From Streptomyces fagopyri (lineage in GTDB: Bacteria > Actinomycetota > Actinomycetes > Streptomycetales > Streptomycetaceae), in the NCBI RefSeq assembly GCF_009498275.1, contig NZ_CP045643.1, forward strand, positions 4,774,001 through 4,838,000: 64,000 bases of DNA, read 5' to 3'. A program made the position numbers and the translations under genes. This document shows positions 37,044 to 45,806 of the stretch, piece after piece; position 1 is the stretch's first letter, and each line of letters starts with the position of its first letter. A model generated the notes under the pieces. It was not told the DNA's origin, did not search any database, and saw only the letters and a list, made by a program, of their open reading frames with translations.

Positions 37044-37133
37044 GCATCGAGCGTAAGCGAGCCGCGGAGTGGTGGCGGCCATCGCGTGATCACTCCGCGG
37101 GGGCCCCGGTCGGTGCGGGCCGTCGGTGCGGGC

Positions 37134-37196
37134 CTTCAGCGCGAGTCTTGGGCGCGGGTCTTCAGCGCGGCCTTGGGCGCGGGCCCTCAGTGCGGG
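37134..37196. repeat. 26-bp tandem repeat, two units plus a part
   Basis: Units at 37134-37159 and 37160-37185 both start with CTTCAGCGCG and share TTGGGCGCGGG. A partial third copy (37186-37196) runs into the 3' end of the kptA gene. The repeat lies between the F420-enzyme start and the kptA stop. Confidence 0.65.
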
Positions 37197-37735
37197 CCGG
37201 GGAACCGCAGATACGCCGGGGGCACGGCCTCGGTGAGCCACACCCCGTTCGCGCTGACCCGGAAGACATGGCCGTCGCGGTGCATGGCGCCGGCGTCCAC
37301 GCCGAGCACCACCGGGCGCCCGCGGCGGGCGCCGACACGGGTGGCGGTCTCGCGGTCCGGGGACAGATGGACGTCGTGCCGGTTCATGGGCCGCAGGCCC
37401 TCGGCGCGGATCGCGTCCAGGTGGGGTGCCACGGTCCCGTGGTAGAGGTGCGCCGGCGGGGTCGCGGGCGGCAGACCGAGGTCGACCTCGACGGAGTGGC
37501 CCTGGCTGGCGCGAATGCGTGTGCCCTCCACGGCGAAGCGCCGTTTGTCGTTCGTGGCCACCACGTGGTCGAGCTCCGCGCGCGTGAACCGGAACCCGTG
37601 CGACGCGGCCGCCGTGATCAACGTGTCGATCTCGACCCAGCCTCCCTCGCCCAGGGTGAGTCCGATCCGTTCGGGCTGGTGCCGCAGATGCTTCGAGAGG
37701 TACTTCGACACCTTCACGGTACGTCTTTCATCCAT
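37187..37735 (-). CDS. kptA: RNA 2'-phosphotransferase, Tpt1/KptA family
   Basis: The 182-residue protein matches Tpt1/KptA, which transfers an internal RNA 2'-phosphate to NAD+ to give ADP-ribose 1'',2''-cyclic phosphate. Motifs are [32 protein letters not shown] and RHDVHLSPD, with the essential R, H, R, R set apparently intact. Bacteria have no known tRNA 2'-phosphate substrate, so the role is open. The ATG at 37735 has AAGGTAGG upstream; ATG 37759 is an alternative. A group of DnaA boxes lies just upstream. Confidence 0.92.
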   Translation of the reverse strand: MDERRTVKVSKYLSKHLRHQPERIGLTLGEGGWVEIDTLITAAASHGFRFTRAELDHVVATNDKRRFAVEGTRIRASQGHSVEVDLGLPPATPPAHLYHGTVAPHLDAIRAEGLRPMNRHDVHLSPDRETATRVGARRGRPVVLGVDAGAMHRDGHVFRVSANGVWLTEAVPPAYLRFPGPH

Positions 37736-37815
37736 TCCTACCTTCATCTCTTCGTTCATCGGACCAGGGTGCCCGACGAGATGCTGATCACGCATTTGAT
37801 TTTGGTTCGGAGGTT

Positions 37816-37869
37816 TGATCCACAGCCAAGTGCAGTTATCCACAGGGGAATTGGAGATTCTGTGGACAA
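37816..37869. promoter_or_regulatory. Group of DnaA boxes between kptA and the MerR gene
   Basis: Perfect boxes are TTATCCACA at 37836-37844 (+) and TTGTCCACA at 37861-37869 (-). A weak box TGATCCACA lies at 37816-37824. Three sites occur in 54 bp in an AT-rich gap. Confidence 0.7.
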
Positions 37870-37881
37870 CTCAACGACGAT

Positions 37882-38826
37882 TCAGGGCTTTTCATCAATC
37901 AGGTTACCTGTGTGCCCATTTGCGGTGAGTCGGTCCAAGGTTCTTGTCTGCAGCTCGCGTTCGGCCGCCGCCGTCACGAAGGCCGCGACCTGTTCCTCAC
38001 CAACCAAACGCTCCACAGCCAGAGTTGTCACGGCCGAGATCTCCACGGAACGCGTCTCCGCGCGCTGCTCGCGGGGGTGTTGCCGGTCGAGGTGCTCACG
38101 CAGATGCCGATTGGCGAACAGGCGCATGGCCCGGGCCAGTTCGGCGTCCACGGTCTGCTGTGCGAGCGGCCGCAGCCGGCGTACGAGCGAGGCCGCCTCG
38201 TCCGCCTCGGCGTCGGTCGGCGGATGTCCGCCGAGATAACGCGCGAAGACGTGCTCGGTCGTGAACTCCAGGAAGCACGACGCGATGTGCTCGACCTTGA
38301 CCCTCAACTCCCGCAGATGACCGGAGATCGCGGACAGCGGAACTCCCGCCGCGTACAACTCGACCGCCACGGACAGTTCTTGGGGGCTCGGGACGAGGAA
38401 CGAATCCTCGCTGCCGGGCACCCGCTCCAGCACTCCCAGCTCCACGGCGTCCGCCACCGCCGCGTCGTCCGGATTCCCCCCGAAGCGCTCGTCCAGTTCG
38501 GCCCGGGAGATCCGCACCGCCCGCTCGTCGGTCCACGGTCCGTCGACCTCCGCGACCAGCCCGAGGATCCCGCCCAGGCCCCGGCCCGTGTCCCACGCCT
38601 CCAGGAGCTCCTTGATGGAGGCCAGGGTGTAGCCGCGGTCCAGAAGGTCGGCGATCTGCCGCAGCCGGGCCAGATGCGCGTCCGCGTACACGTTGGCGCG
38701 GCCTCGCCGCTCGGGGCGGGGGAGCAGCCCGCGGTCCTGATAGGCGCGGATCGTCCGGACCGTGGCGCCGCTGTGGTGTGCCAGGTCCTCGATGCGGTAC
38801 ACGGCACCGACCGGCTCGTCGCTCAC
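37882..38826 (-). CDS. MerR family transcriptional regulator
   Basis: The 314-residue protein has a MerR winged helix (residues 10-75: YRIEDLAHHSGATVRTIRAYQDRGLL, RLRQIADLLDRGYTLASIKEL) and a long C-terminal effector domain of unknown ligand. The GTG at 38826 has GGGAAGGCAGC upstream. It is the last gene of a minus-strand group: M24 peptidase, hydrolase-SDR fusion, decayed COG3687-type gene, then this. It may regulate that group. No metal-binding cysteines of the classical MerR type were seen. Confidence 0.9.
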   Translation of the reverse strand: MSDEPVGAVYRIEDLAHHSGATVRTIRAYQDRGLLPRPERRGRANVYADAHLARLRQIADLLDRGYTLASIKELLEAWDTGRGLGGILGLVAEVDGPWTDERAVRISRAELDERFGGNPDDAAVADAVELGVLERVPGSEDSFLVPSPQELSVAVELYAAGVPLSAISGHLRELRVKVEHIASCFLEFTTEHVFARYLGGHPPTDAEADEAASLVRRLRPLAQQTVDAELARAMRLFANRHLREHLDRQHPREQRAETRSVEISAVTTLAVERLVGEEQVAAFVTAAAERELQTRTLDRLTANGHTGNLIDEKP

Positions 38827-38856
38827 CGCTGCCTGCCTTCCCGGCCTCCCGGGCCG

Positions 38857-39422
38857 TTACGAGACTGCCGTGCGTCCCAGCGCCCCCGCCGCCGTCCGTG
38901 CCGCCGTCCGTGCCCCTGTCCGTGCCGCGGGCGACCGCGCCAGCTGGGCGACGGCCCCGCGCGGCGGGCCCTCCTGCGAGGGATGGTACGACCGCCGCGG
39001 ACAGCGGGGTACAGCCGCGCCGAGTTCCTTCCCTGTGGTCAACAGGCCCTTGCGCACAGCACTGTTGTGGGCCGCGAGCGAAGAGTGGGCCCGCTCGGCG
39101 AGCTGCGCGCCGTGACGCAGGAGACGGACGGCGCCCCACGCCCGGAGGCGGAGCATCGTCGGCGCGGTGACCGCCGTGCCCGCGACCCGGCGGGCGTACC
39201 GGCGCGGGCCCTGGCCACCGCGGTGCTGGTACATGGCGAAGGCGACCGCACGGTGCTCGACCTCCTCCGCGCCGTGCCGGCGCACCGCCCCCCTGCCGGC
39301 AGCAGCGGGTGCGGCACGTCGATGACGTGGGTGGTGGTCGGCTCGTCCGGTATCCGGTGCGGCGGGGTCCGCTCCCGGTCGGAGGAGACCCGTCGCGGGG
39401 CGATCGCGTGCTCCTCGCTCAC
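38857..39422 (-). pseudogene. Decayed COG3687-like metal-dependent hydrolase
   Basis: Two reading frames carry parts of one gene. The N-terminal frame (39422 downward) encodes RRVSSDRERTPPHRIPDEP and THVIDVPHPLLPAGG. The C-terminal frame (39285-38857) encodes RRHGAEEVEHRAVAFAMYQ, RRYARRVAGTAVTAP and YHPSQEG. In intact relatives as I recall them, about 100 residues with metal ligands lie between. Here the two parts join directly with a frame change. The gene therefore has an internal deletion and substitutions at conserved positions. Its place between the hydrolase-SDR gene and MerR is that of the functional gene in other Streptomyces. Confidence 0.78.
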
Positions 39423-39438
39423 GGCGGCGGCTCCATGC

Positions 39439-41199
39439 TCACAGCGGCGGCTCCATCCGCGCGACCGCGCGCAGCGCCCTCGGCGCGAACCGCGCCATCA
39501 GGCGGGCGCCGCGCGCCTCCGGGGTCACGGGAACGACCGCCTGATTGCGGACCACCGCGCGCAGGATCGCGTCGGCCACCTTCTCCGGCGGGTAGTTGCG
39601 CAGCCCGTAGAGCCGCGCCGCCCTCTTCCGCCGGCGATTCTCCTCGGTGGCGTCGACCCCGGCGAAGTGCGCGGTCGAGGTGATGTTCGTGTTGACGAAG
39701 CCGGGGCAGATCGCCGAGACCCCGATGCCCTGGCCGGCCAGCTCCGCGCGCAGGCACTCGCTGAGCATCAGGACGGCCGCCTTGGAGGTGCTGTAGGCGG
39801 GCAGCGCCTTCGAGGGCTGGTACGCCGCCGCCGACGCGGTGTTGACGATGTGACCGCCCTGCCCGCGCTCGGCCATCTGCCTCCCGAAGAGCCGGCAGCC
39901 GTGGATGACGCCCCACAGGTTGGCGTCGAGGACCCTCTTCCAGTCCTCCGGGGTCGTGTCGAAGAAGGACCCCGACAGTCCGATGCCGGCGTTGTTCACC
40001 AGCACGTCCACCACGCCGTACTCGCCGGCGACCTTCTCGGCGAGCTTCTCCATCGCCTGCTCGTCCGAGACGTCGACCGTCTCGGCCCAGGCGTCGGGGG
40101 AGCCGATCAGCCGGGACATCTCCGCCGTGCGCACGGCGCCCTCGGCGTCCCGGTCGACGGCCACCACGCGTGCGCCGGCCTCGGCGAACGCGAACGCGAT
40201 GGCCCGGCCGATGCCACTGCCCGCACCGGTGACCAGCACCAGCTGTCCGCCGAAGCGCTCCGCGTACCTGCCGGTGGCCACGGTGTCCCGTACGGGCACA
40301 CCGTCCTCGTTGGTGTGCACGAACTCCGTGATCCAGGCCGCCACCTGATCGGGCCGGGTGCGCGGGATCCAGTGCTTGGCGGGAAGCGTGCGGCGCACCA
40401 GCTCAGGGGCCCACCGCGCCAAGTCGTCGTAGAGCCGCTCGGAGAGGAACGCGTCCCCCAGCGGCGTGATGAGCTGCACCGGCACATGCGCGTAGGCGTC
40501 CGGGCGCGGCCGGCTCAGCCGGGACCGGACGTTGTCGCGGTACAGCCACGCGCCGTGCGCCGCGTCCGTCGGCAGCGACGGGGTCGGGTAGTCGCCCGGG
40601 GGCACCCGCTCGATGCGCCGCAGGATCCCCGGCCACCGTTTGCCGAGGGGGCCGCGCCAGGCGAGTTCGGGCAGCGCGGGGGTGTGCAGCAGGTACACGT
40701 ACCAGGACTTCGCGCCCTGGCCGAGGAGCTGACCCACCCTGCGCGGGGTGGGGCGCCTGACCCGCTGCTTGATCCAGTGCCCGAAGTGGTCGAGGGACGG
40801 CCCCGACATCGAGGTGAAGGAGGCGATCCGGCCCTCCGTGCGCGCGACCGTGACGAACTCCCAGGACTGGACCGAACCCCAGTCGTGTCCCACCAGGTGC
40901 ACCGGCCGGTCCGGGCTGACCGCGTCCACGACCGCCAGGAAGTCGTCCGTCAGCTTCTCCAGGGTGAACCCGCCCCGCAGCGGCCGAGGGGCCGTGGACG
41001 CTCCGTGTCCGCGGACGTCGTACAGCACGACGTGAAAGCGCTCGGCGAGGCGCGACGCGACCTCGGACCAGACCTCCTTGGAGTCCGGATAACCGTGCAC
41101 GAGCACCACCGTGGGTTGTGCCGGGTCACCCAACTCGGCGACGCACAGCTCGATTCCGCCCGTCCGCACCCGGCGCTCACGCGCTCCGTCGAGACTCAC
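39439..41199 (-). CDS. Alpha/beta hydrolase - short-chain dehydrogenase fusion
   Basis: The 586-residue protein joins an alpha/beta hydrolase (about residues 1-300: VVLVHGYPDSKEVW, nucleophile region GHDWGSVQSW) to a classical SDR (about 310-586: VTGAGSGIGRAIAFAFAEAG, NNAGIGLSG, catalytic YSTSKAAVLM). The hydrolase may act on an ester or epoxide and the SDR on the product. The GTG at 41199 follows GGAGGAGAA and overlaps the stop of the upstream M24 gene by four bases (GTGA), so the two are coupled. The substrate is unknown. Confidence 0.9.
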   Translation of the reverse strand: MSLDGARERRVRTGGIELCVAELGDPAQPTVVLVHGYPDSKEVWSEVASRLAERFHVVLYDVRGHGASTAPRPLRGGFTLEKLTDDFLAVVDAVSPDRPVHLVGHDWGSVQSWEFVTVARTEGRIASFTSMSGPSLDHFGHWIKQRVRRPTPRRVGQLLGQGAKSWYVYLLHTPALPELAWRGPLGKRWPGILRRIERVPPGDYPTPSLPTDAAHGAWLYRDNVRSRLSRPRPDAYAHVPVQLITPLGDAFLSERLYDDLARWAPELVRRTLPAKHWIPRTRPDQVAAWITEFVHTNEDGVPVRDTVATGRYAERFGGQLVLVTGAGSGIGRAIAFAFAEAGARVVAVDRDAEGAVRTAEMSRLIGSPDAWAETVDVSDEQAMEKLAEKVAGEYGVVDVLVNNAGIGLSGSFFDTTPEDWKRVLDANLWGVIHGCRLFGRQMAERGQGGHIVNTASAAAYQPSKALPAYSTSKAAVLMLSECLRAELAGQGIGVSAICPGFVNTNITSTAHFAGVDATEENRRRKRAARLYGLRNYPPEKVADAILRAVVRNQAVVPVTPEARGARLMARFAPRALRAVARMEPPL

Positions 41200-42038
41200 T
41201 TCTCCTCCGCCCAGCGCCGCACGTGCGGCAGATCGTCGTCCAGCCAGAAGGCGCTCTGCCGCGGATCCCCGGAGTCGGTGACGACCAGGATCTCCTCGAA
41301 CTTCGCGCCCGTACCCCGGAATCCGAGGTGCGGTTCGACCGCCCACAGCCCCGGCCGGGGCGGATGGTCGGAGAACCGGTACGGAGACCACAACGGTGAC
41401 CAGCCCTCGCGGTGTCCGCGGAGCGCGTCGGACGCCAGCCCCCGGAGGGACCGCGCGCCGAATCCGAACAGGCGGGGCGACCAGGGGCGCTGCCTCACCC
41501 GGTCGACCTTGTGCGCGATCACCCCGAAGGGGTAGGCACGGTGCCGGTTCGCGTATCCCTGGCGGACCATGAGCCGGTCCACGTCCTCGTAGATCTCGCG
41601 CAGCGGTCTGCGTTCGCGGACCTCGCGCAGGATCAGCTCGCGGTGCGCCTCCAGGTCGTCGAGCAGCCGGTCCTGCAGGGGATTGAGACCCAGCGAGCCG
41701 GAGTATCCGACGTCCGCGGTGAAGCCCCGGTGGACCGGGGCCAGGTCGAGGATGAACGGCATCCCCGGCTCCAGACGCCGGTCGGTGGGGAAGAACTGCG
41801 GCGGGACACGGAAGTTCACGAACGCCGTGCGGTCACCGAACCAGGCGAAGGGCAGGTGGAACCAGTCACGCACCCCGCGCTCGCGCAGCCAGTCGCGCTG
41901 CATGCGCGCCGCCTCACGCTCGGTCACGCCCGGCCTCAGCTGCGCGGCGACCGCTTCCGCGCAGGCGTAAGCGAGACGCTGGACCTCCCGGAACCCCCGC
42001 AGCTCCGCCGAGGGACCGCCCGCCACTGCCGTCGTCAT
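41196..42038 (-). CDS. M24 family metallopeptidase-like protein
   Basis: The 280-residue protein has the creatinase/aminopeptidase (pita-bread) fold: FILDLAPVHRGFTADVG holds the two Asp ligands, HRAYPFGVIAHKVDR a His, and WAVEPHLGF and KFEEILVV the Glu ligands. It is likely a dipeptidase or a creatinase-like hydrolase; related proteins are annotated Xaa-Pro peptidase. The ATG at 42038 is preferred, with GGGGCGGTGG upstream. It is translationally coupled to the downstream hydrolase-SDR gene, which suggests a shared pathway. Confidence 0.85.
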   Translation of the reverse strand: MTTAVAGGPSAELRGFREVQRLAYACAEAVAAQLRPGVTEREAARMQRDWLRERGVRDWFHLPFAWFGDRTAFVNFRVPPQFFPTDRRLEPGMPFILDLAPVHRGFTADVGYSGSLGLNPLQDRLLDDLEAHRELILREVRERRPLREIYEDVDRLMVRQGYANRHRAYPFGVIAHKVDRVRQRPWSPRLFGFGARSLRGLASDALRGHREGWSPLWSPYRFSDHPPRPGLWAVEPHLGFRGTGAKFEEILVVTDSGDPRQSAFWLDDDLPHVRRWAEEK

Positions 42039-42143
42039 GCCACCGCCCCACCTTGTCCCCATCGACTGCGGTACGTGCCCGTAACTTGACACTGGTGAAT
42101 GTGACAGTTGTTAGAGGCTCGGTCAATAGGGCCGTCGGACACC

Positions 42144-42170
42144 TGTGGACAACCGCTCCGATGTGGATGA
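42144..42170 (-). promoter_or_regulatory. Two DnaA boxes upstream of the ABC operon
   Basis: On the minus strand, TTGTCCACA (42144-42152, perfect) and TCATCCACA (42162-42170, consensus) lie 18 bp apart start to start. They sit in the 252-bp divergent region between the M24 gene and the ABC operon. Confidence 0.65.
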
Positions 42171-42250
42171 CACCCCCCTGGTTGTTCGACCTCAGGGGGA
42201 CCCCTACGGGCCTGTACGACCCCAGACGGACGCGGATACAGCTCCACGGG

Positions 42251-42291
42251 TTGACGACCCCCTGTGGTGCGCGCCACTACCTTCGACCACG
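42251..42291 (+). promoter_or_regulatory. Candidate promoter giving a leaderless ABC mRNA
   Basis: TTGACG (42251-42256) is followed after 18 bases by CACTAC. The GTG start at 42291 lies about 11 bases beyond this. No ribosome site precedes the GTG, which fits leaderless translation. Confidence 0.5.
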
Positions 42292-43271
42292 TGACTGTGA
42301 TCGCGACCGAAAGCCTGAGCAAGCGGTACCCACGGGTGACCGCTCTTGACCGGCTCTCCGTGGACGTCGGACCCGGTGTGACCGGACTCGTCGGAGCCAA
42401 CGGAGCCGGCAAGTCCACACTGATCAAGATCCTGCTGGGTCTGTCCCCCGCCACCGAGGGCCGCGCACGGGTGCTCGGCCTGGACGTCGCCACCGAGGGC
42501 GGCGCCATCCGCGAGCGGGTCGGGTACATGCCGGAGCACGACTGCCTGCCCCCCGACGTCTCGGCCACCGAGTTCGTCGTGCACATGGCGCGCATGTCCG
42601 GACTCCCGCCCGCCGCCGCCCGCGAACGCACCGCGGACACCCTGCGCCACGTCGGCCTCTACGAGGAGCGCTACCGTCCCATCGGCGGCTACTCGACGGG
42701 CATGAAGCAGCGCGTCAAACTCGCGCAGGCGCTCGTCCACGACCCCCAGCTGGTCTTCCTCGACGAGCCGACCAACGGCCTCGACCCGGTCGGCCGCGAC
42801 GAGATGCTCGGCCTGATCCGCCGTATCCACACCGACTTCGGGATCTCGGTCCTGGTCACCTCCCACCTGCTGGGCGAACTGGAGCGGACCTGCGACCACG
42901 TCGTGGTCGTCGACGGCGGCAAGCTGCTGCGGTCCAGCTCCACCACGGACTTCACCCAGAGCACGACGACCCTCGCCATCGAGGTCACCGACACCGACGA
43001 GCACCCGGACGGCACCCGCGCGGCGCGCGACGCGCTCCGGGCGCGCGGGGTGGAGACGCACGACGGCAGCGGACTGCCGGGCGCGGGACACGTCCTGCTG
43101 CTGACCGCCGACGGGGAGGACACCTACGACCTCGTCCGCGACGTCGTCGCCGACCTCGGCCTCGGCCTGGTCCGCATGGAACAGCGCAGGCACCACATCG
43201 CCGAGGTCTTCAAGGACAGCGACACCGAACGCGACGAGCAGCGGAAGGAGGCGGTCGGCCATGGCGGTTGA
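42291..43271 (+). CDS. ABC transporter ATP-binding protein
   Basis: The 326-residue ATPase has Walker A VGANGAGKSTLIK (about residue 36-48), Walker B LVFLDEPTNGLDP, and signature YSTGMKQRVKLAQAL. The C-terminal 90 residues form an extra domain as in Nod/bacitracin-type ABC-2 exporters. The start is GTG 42291. It is first in a four-gene operon with two ATPases and two permeases and ends overlapping the first permease start by 11 bases. The cargo is unknown. Confidence 0.93.
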   Translation: MTVIATESLSKRYPRVTALDRLSVDVGPGVTGLVGANGAGKSTLIKILLGLSPATEGRARVLGLDVATEGGAIRERVGYMPEHDCLPPDVSATEFVVHMARMSGLPPAAARERTADTLRHVGLYEERYRPIGGYSTGMKQRVKLAQALVHDPQLVFLDEPTNGLDPVGRDEMLGLIRRIHTDFGISVLVTSHLLGELERTCDHVVVVDGGKLLRSSSTTDFTQSTTTLAIEVTDTDEHPDGTRAARDALRARGVETHDGSGLPGAGHVLLLTADGEDTYDLVRDVVADLGLGLVRMEQRRHHIAEVFKDSDTERDEQRKEAVGHGG

Positions 43272-44166
43272 GCAGCCCCTCGCCCAGAACGGCGAGCAGA
43301 CCCGGATCCACAACATCGGCTACCGCCACTACGACGGCCCCCGCCTGGGCCGCGCGTACGCCCGCCGCTCCCTGTACTCGCAGTCGCTGCGCGGCTCCTA
43401 CGGACTCGGCCGCTCGGTCAAGTCCAAGGTGCTGCCCATGCTGCTCTTCGTGGTGATGTGCGTACCCGCGCTCATCATGGTCGCGGTCGCGGTCGCCACC
43501 AAGGCGAAGGACCTGCCCGTCGACTACACCCGCTACGCGGTCATCATGCAGGCGGTCATCGGCCTGTACGTCGCCTCCCAGGGACCGCAGTCCGTCTCAC
43601 GCGACCTGCGTTTCAAGACCGTACCGCTGTACTTCTCGCGCCCCATCGAGACCGTCGACTACGTACGCGCCAAATACGCGGCGCTCGCCTCGGCGCTGTT
43701 CGTGCTCACCGCCGCGCCGCTGATCGTGCTCTACGTAGGGGCGCTGCTCGCGAAGCTCGACTTCGCCGACCAGTCCAAGGGCTTCGGACAGGGACTCGTC
43801 TCGGTGGCACTGCTGTCGCTGCTCTTCGCCGGCATCGGCCTGGTCATCTCGGCGATCACCCCGCGCCGCGGCTTCGGCATCGCCGCCGTCATCGCCGCCC
43901 TGACCATCTCCTACGGGGCGGTCTCCACCGTCCAGGCGATCGCTTTCAACCAGTCCAGCACGGGAGCGGTCCCGTGGCTCGGTCTCTTCTCGCCGATCAC
44001 CCTCATCGACGGTGTGCAGACGGCCTTCCTCGGCGCCACCTCCGCCTTCCCCGGCGGGGAGGGCCCCTCGTCCGGGCAGGGTGTCGTCTACCTCATCGTC
44101 GTCCTGGGCCTCATCGCCGGCTGCTACGGCCTCCTGATGCGCCGCTACCGAAAGGTCGGGCTGTGA
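43261..44166 (+). CDS. ABC-2 type permease
   Basis: The 301-residue protein has a cytoplasmic N-terminus (HNIGYRHYDGPRLGRAYARR) followed by six transmembrane segments (for example VLPMLLFVVMCVPALIMVAV and LVSVALLSLLFAGIGLVISAI). It pairs with the preceding ATPase. It starts inside the ATPase gene and ends overlapping the next gene by four bases (GTGA), so coupling is tight. The substrate is unknown. Confidence 0.9.
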   Translation: MAVEQPLAQNGEQTRIHNIGYRHYDGPRLGRAYARRSLYSQSLRGSYGLGRSVKSKVLPMLLFVVMCVPALIMVAVAVATKAKDLPVDYTRYAVIMQAVIGLYVASQGPQSVSRDLRFKTVPLYFSRPIETVDYVRAKYAALASALFVLTAAPLIVLYVGALLAKLDFADQSKGFGQGLVSVALLSLLFAGIGLVISAITPRRGFGIAAVIAALTISYGAVSTVQAIAFNQSSTGAVPWLGLFSPITLIDGVQTAFLGATSAFPGGEGPSSGQGVVYLIVVLGLIAGCYGLLMRRYRKVGL

Positions 44167-45074
44167 CCACGCTCAACATCGACCACGTCTCCCGCTGGTT
44201 CGGCAACGTGGTGGCGGTCAACGACATCACGATGACGATCGGCCCCGGGGTGACCGGCCTGCTCGGCCCGAACGGAGCCGGGAAGTCCACCCTCATCAAC
44301 ATGATGGGCGGCTTCCTCGCCCCCTCCACGGGCACCGTCACCCTCGACGGCCGCCCGACCTGGCGCAACGAGGACATCTACCGGCACATCGGCATCGTCC
44401 CCGAGCGCGAGGCGATGTACGACTTCCTCACCGGCCACGAGTTCGTCGTCGCCAACGCGGAACTGCACGGACTCGGTGCGAAGGCCGCCGGGCGGGCCCT
44501 CGCCACGGTCGAGATGGAGTACGCGCAGGACCGCAAGATCTCCACGTACTCCAAGGGCATGCGCCAGCGCGTGAAGATGGCCTCGGCCCTCGTCCACGAG
44601 CCGTCCCTGCTGCTGCTCGACGAGCCCTTCAACGGCATGGACCCGCGCCAGCGCATGCAGCTCATGGACCTGCTGCGCCGGATGGGCGACGAGGGCCGCA
44701 CGGTGCTGTTCTCGTCCCACATCCTCGAAGAGGTCGAGCAGCTCGCCGCCCACATCGAGGTGATCGTCGCCGGCCGGCACGCGGCGAGCGGCGACTTCCG
44801 GCGCATCCGCCGGCTGATGACCGACCGCCCGCACCGCTACCTCGTCCGCTCCAGCGACGACCGGACGCTGGCCGCCGCGCTGATCGCCGACCCGTCGACC
44901 TCGGGCATCGAAGTGGACCTCGCCGAGGGCGCGCTGCGCGTCCAGGCGGTCGACTTCGGACGGTTCACCACCCTGCTGCCGCGCGTCGCACGCGAACACG
45001 GCATCCGACTGCTCACGGTCTCGCCGTCCGACGAGTCCCTCGAGTCCGTCTTCTCGTATCTCGTCGCGGCGTAG
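44163..45074 (+). CDS. ABC transporter ATP-binding protein (second)
   Basis: The 303-residue ATPase has Walker A LGPNGAGKSTLIN, signature YSKGMRQRVKMASALV, and Walker B LLLLDEPFNGMDP. The C-terminal part resembles that of the first ATPase in the operon, so the pair may have arisen by duplication. It starts with a GTG that overlaps the permease stop. It is expected to power the second permease. Confidence 0.93.
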   Translation: MTTLNIDHVSRWFGNVVAVNDITMTIGPGVTGLLGPNGAGKSTLINMMGGFLAPSTGTVTLDGRPTWRNEDIYRHIGIVPEREAMYDFLTGHEFVVANAELHGLGAKAAGRALATVEMEYAQDRKISTYSKGMRQRVKMASALVHEPSLLLLDEPFNGMDPRQRMQLMDLLRRMGDEGRTVLFSSHILEEVEQLAAHIEVIVAGRHAASGDFRRIRRLMTDRPHRYLVRSSDDRTLAAALIADPSTSGIEVDLAEGALRVQAVDFGRFTTLLPRVAREHGIRLLTVSPSDESLESVFSYLVAA

Positions 45075-45084
45075 GAGGCCGAAC

Positions 45085-45804
45085 ATGTACGACCCCACAG
45101 TCGCCCGACTCACCTACCGGGGCCTGCTCGGCCGCCGCCGGGCCCTCATCCTCTGTGTGCTGCCCGCCCTGCTCATCGTGATCTCCGTGGCCGTACGCGG
45201 CTTCTCCGGAGCCGACGATCAGGTGGCCTCGGACCTGCTCGGCGGGTTCGCGCTCGCCACCATGGTCCCGATCATCGGCGTCATCGCGGGAACGGGCGCG
45301 ATCGGGCCCGAGATCGACGACGGTTCGGTGGTGTACCTGCTGGCCAAGCCGCTCAAGCGGCCGACGATCATCTTCACCAAACTGATCGTCGCGGTCGCCG
45401 TCACCATGGCGTTCTCGGCGGTGCCCACCTTCATCGCGGGCATGATCCTGAACGGCAACGGCCAGCAGATCGCCGTCGCCTACACCGTGGCCGCGCTGGT
45501 CGCCTCGATCGCGTACGCGGCACTGTTCCTGCTGCTGGGGACGGTGACCCGGCACGCGGTCGTCTTCGGTCTCGTCTACGCGCTGGTCTGGGAGGCCCTC
45601 TTCGGGTCGCTGGTGTCCGGGGCGCGCACGCTCAGCGTCCAGCAGTGGGCGCTCGCGGTGGCCCACAAGGTCACCGGAGGGGACCTCGTCACCTCGGACG
45701 TGGGACTGACCACGGCGACGGTACTGCTGGTCGCCGTGACCGTCCTCGCCACCTGGTACGCCGGACAGCGGCTGCGGTCGCTGACGCTGGCCGGCGAGGA
45801 GTGA
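45085..45804 (+). CDS. ABC-2 type permease (second)
   Basis: The 239-residue protein has six hydrophobic segments (for example ALILCVLPALLIVISVAV and FALATMVPIIGVIAGTGAIG). It begins with ATG 10 bases after the second ATPase. It lacks the long N-terminal cytoplasmic part of the first permease. It is the last gene of the operon and is followed by a strong terminator. Confidence 0.88.
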   Translation: MYDPTVARLTYRGLLGRRRALILCVLPALLIVISVAVRGFSGADDQVASDLLGGFALATMVPIIGVIAGTGAIGPEIDDGSVVYLLAKPLKRPTIIFTKLIVAVAVTMAFSAVPTFIAGMILNGNGQQIAVAYTVAALVASIAYAALFLLLGTVTRHAVVFGLVYALVWEALFGSLVSGARTLSVQQWALAVAHKVTGGDLVTSDVGLTTATVLLVAVTVLATWYAGQRLRSLTLAGEE

Positions 45805-45806
45805 GC

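Noticed and set aside
37912..41535. 1207-residue open frame on the plus strand
   Set aside because: It covers MerR, the decayed gene, the hydrolase-SDR fusion and part of the M24 gene on the minus strand, which have clear motifs and ribosome sites. It is a shadow frame.
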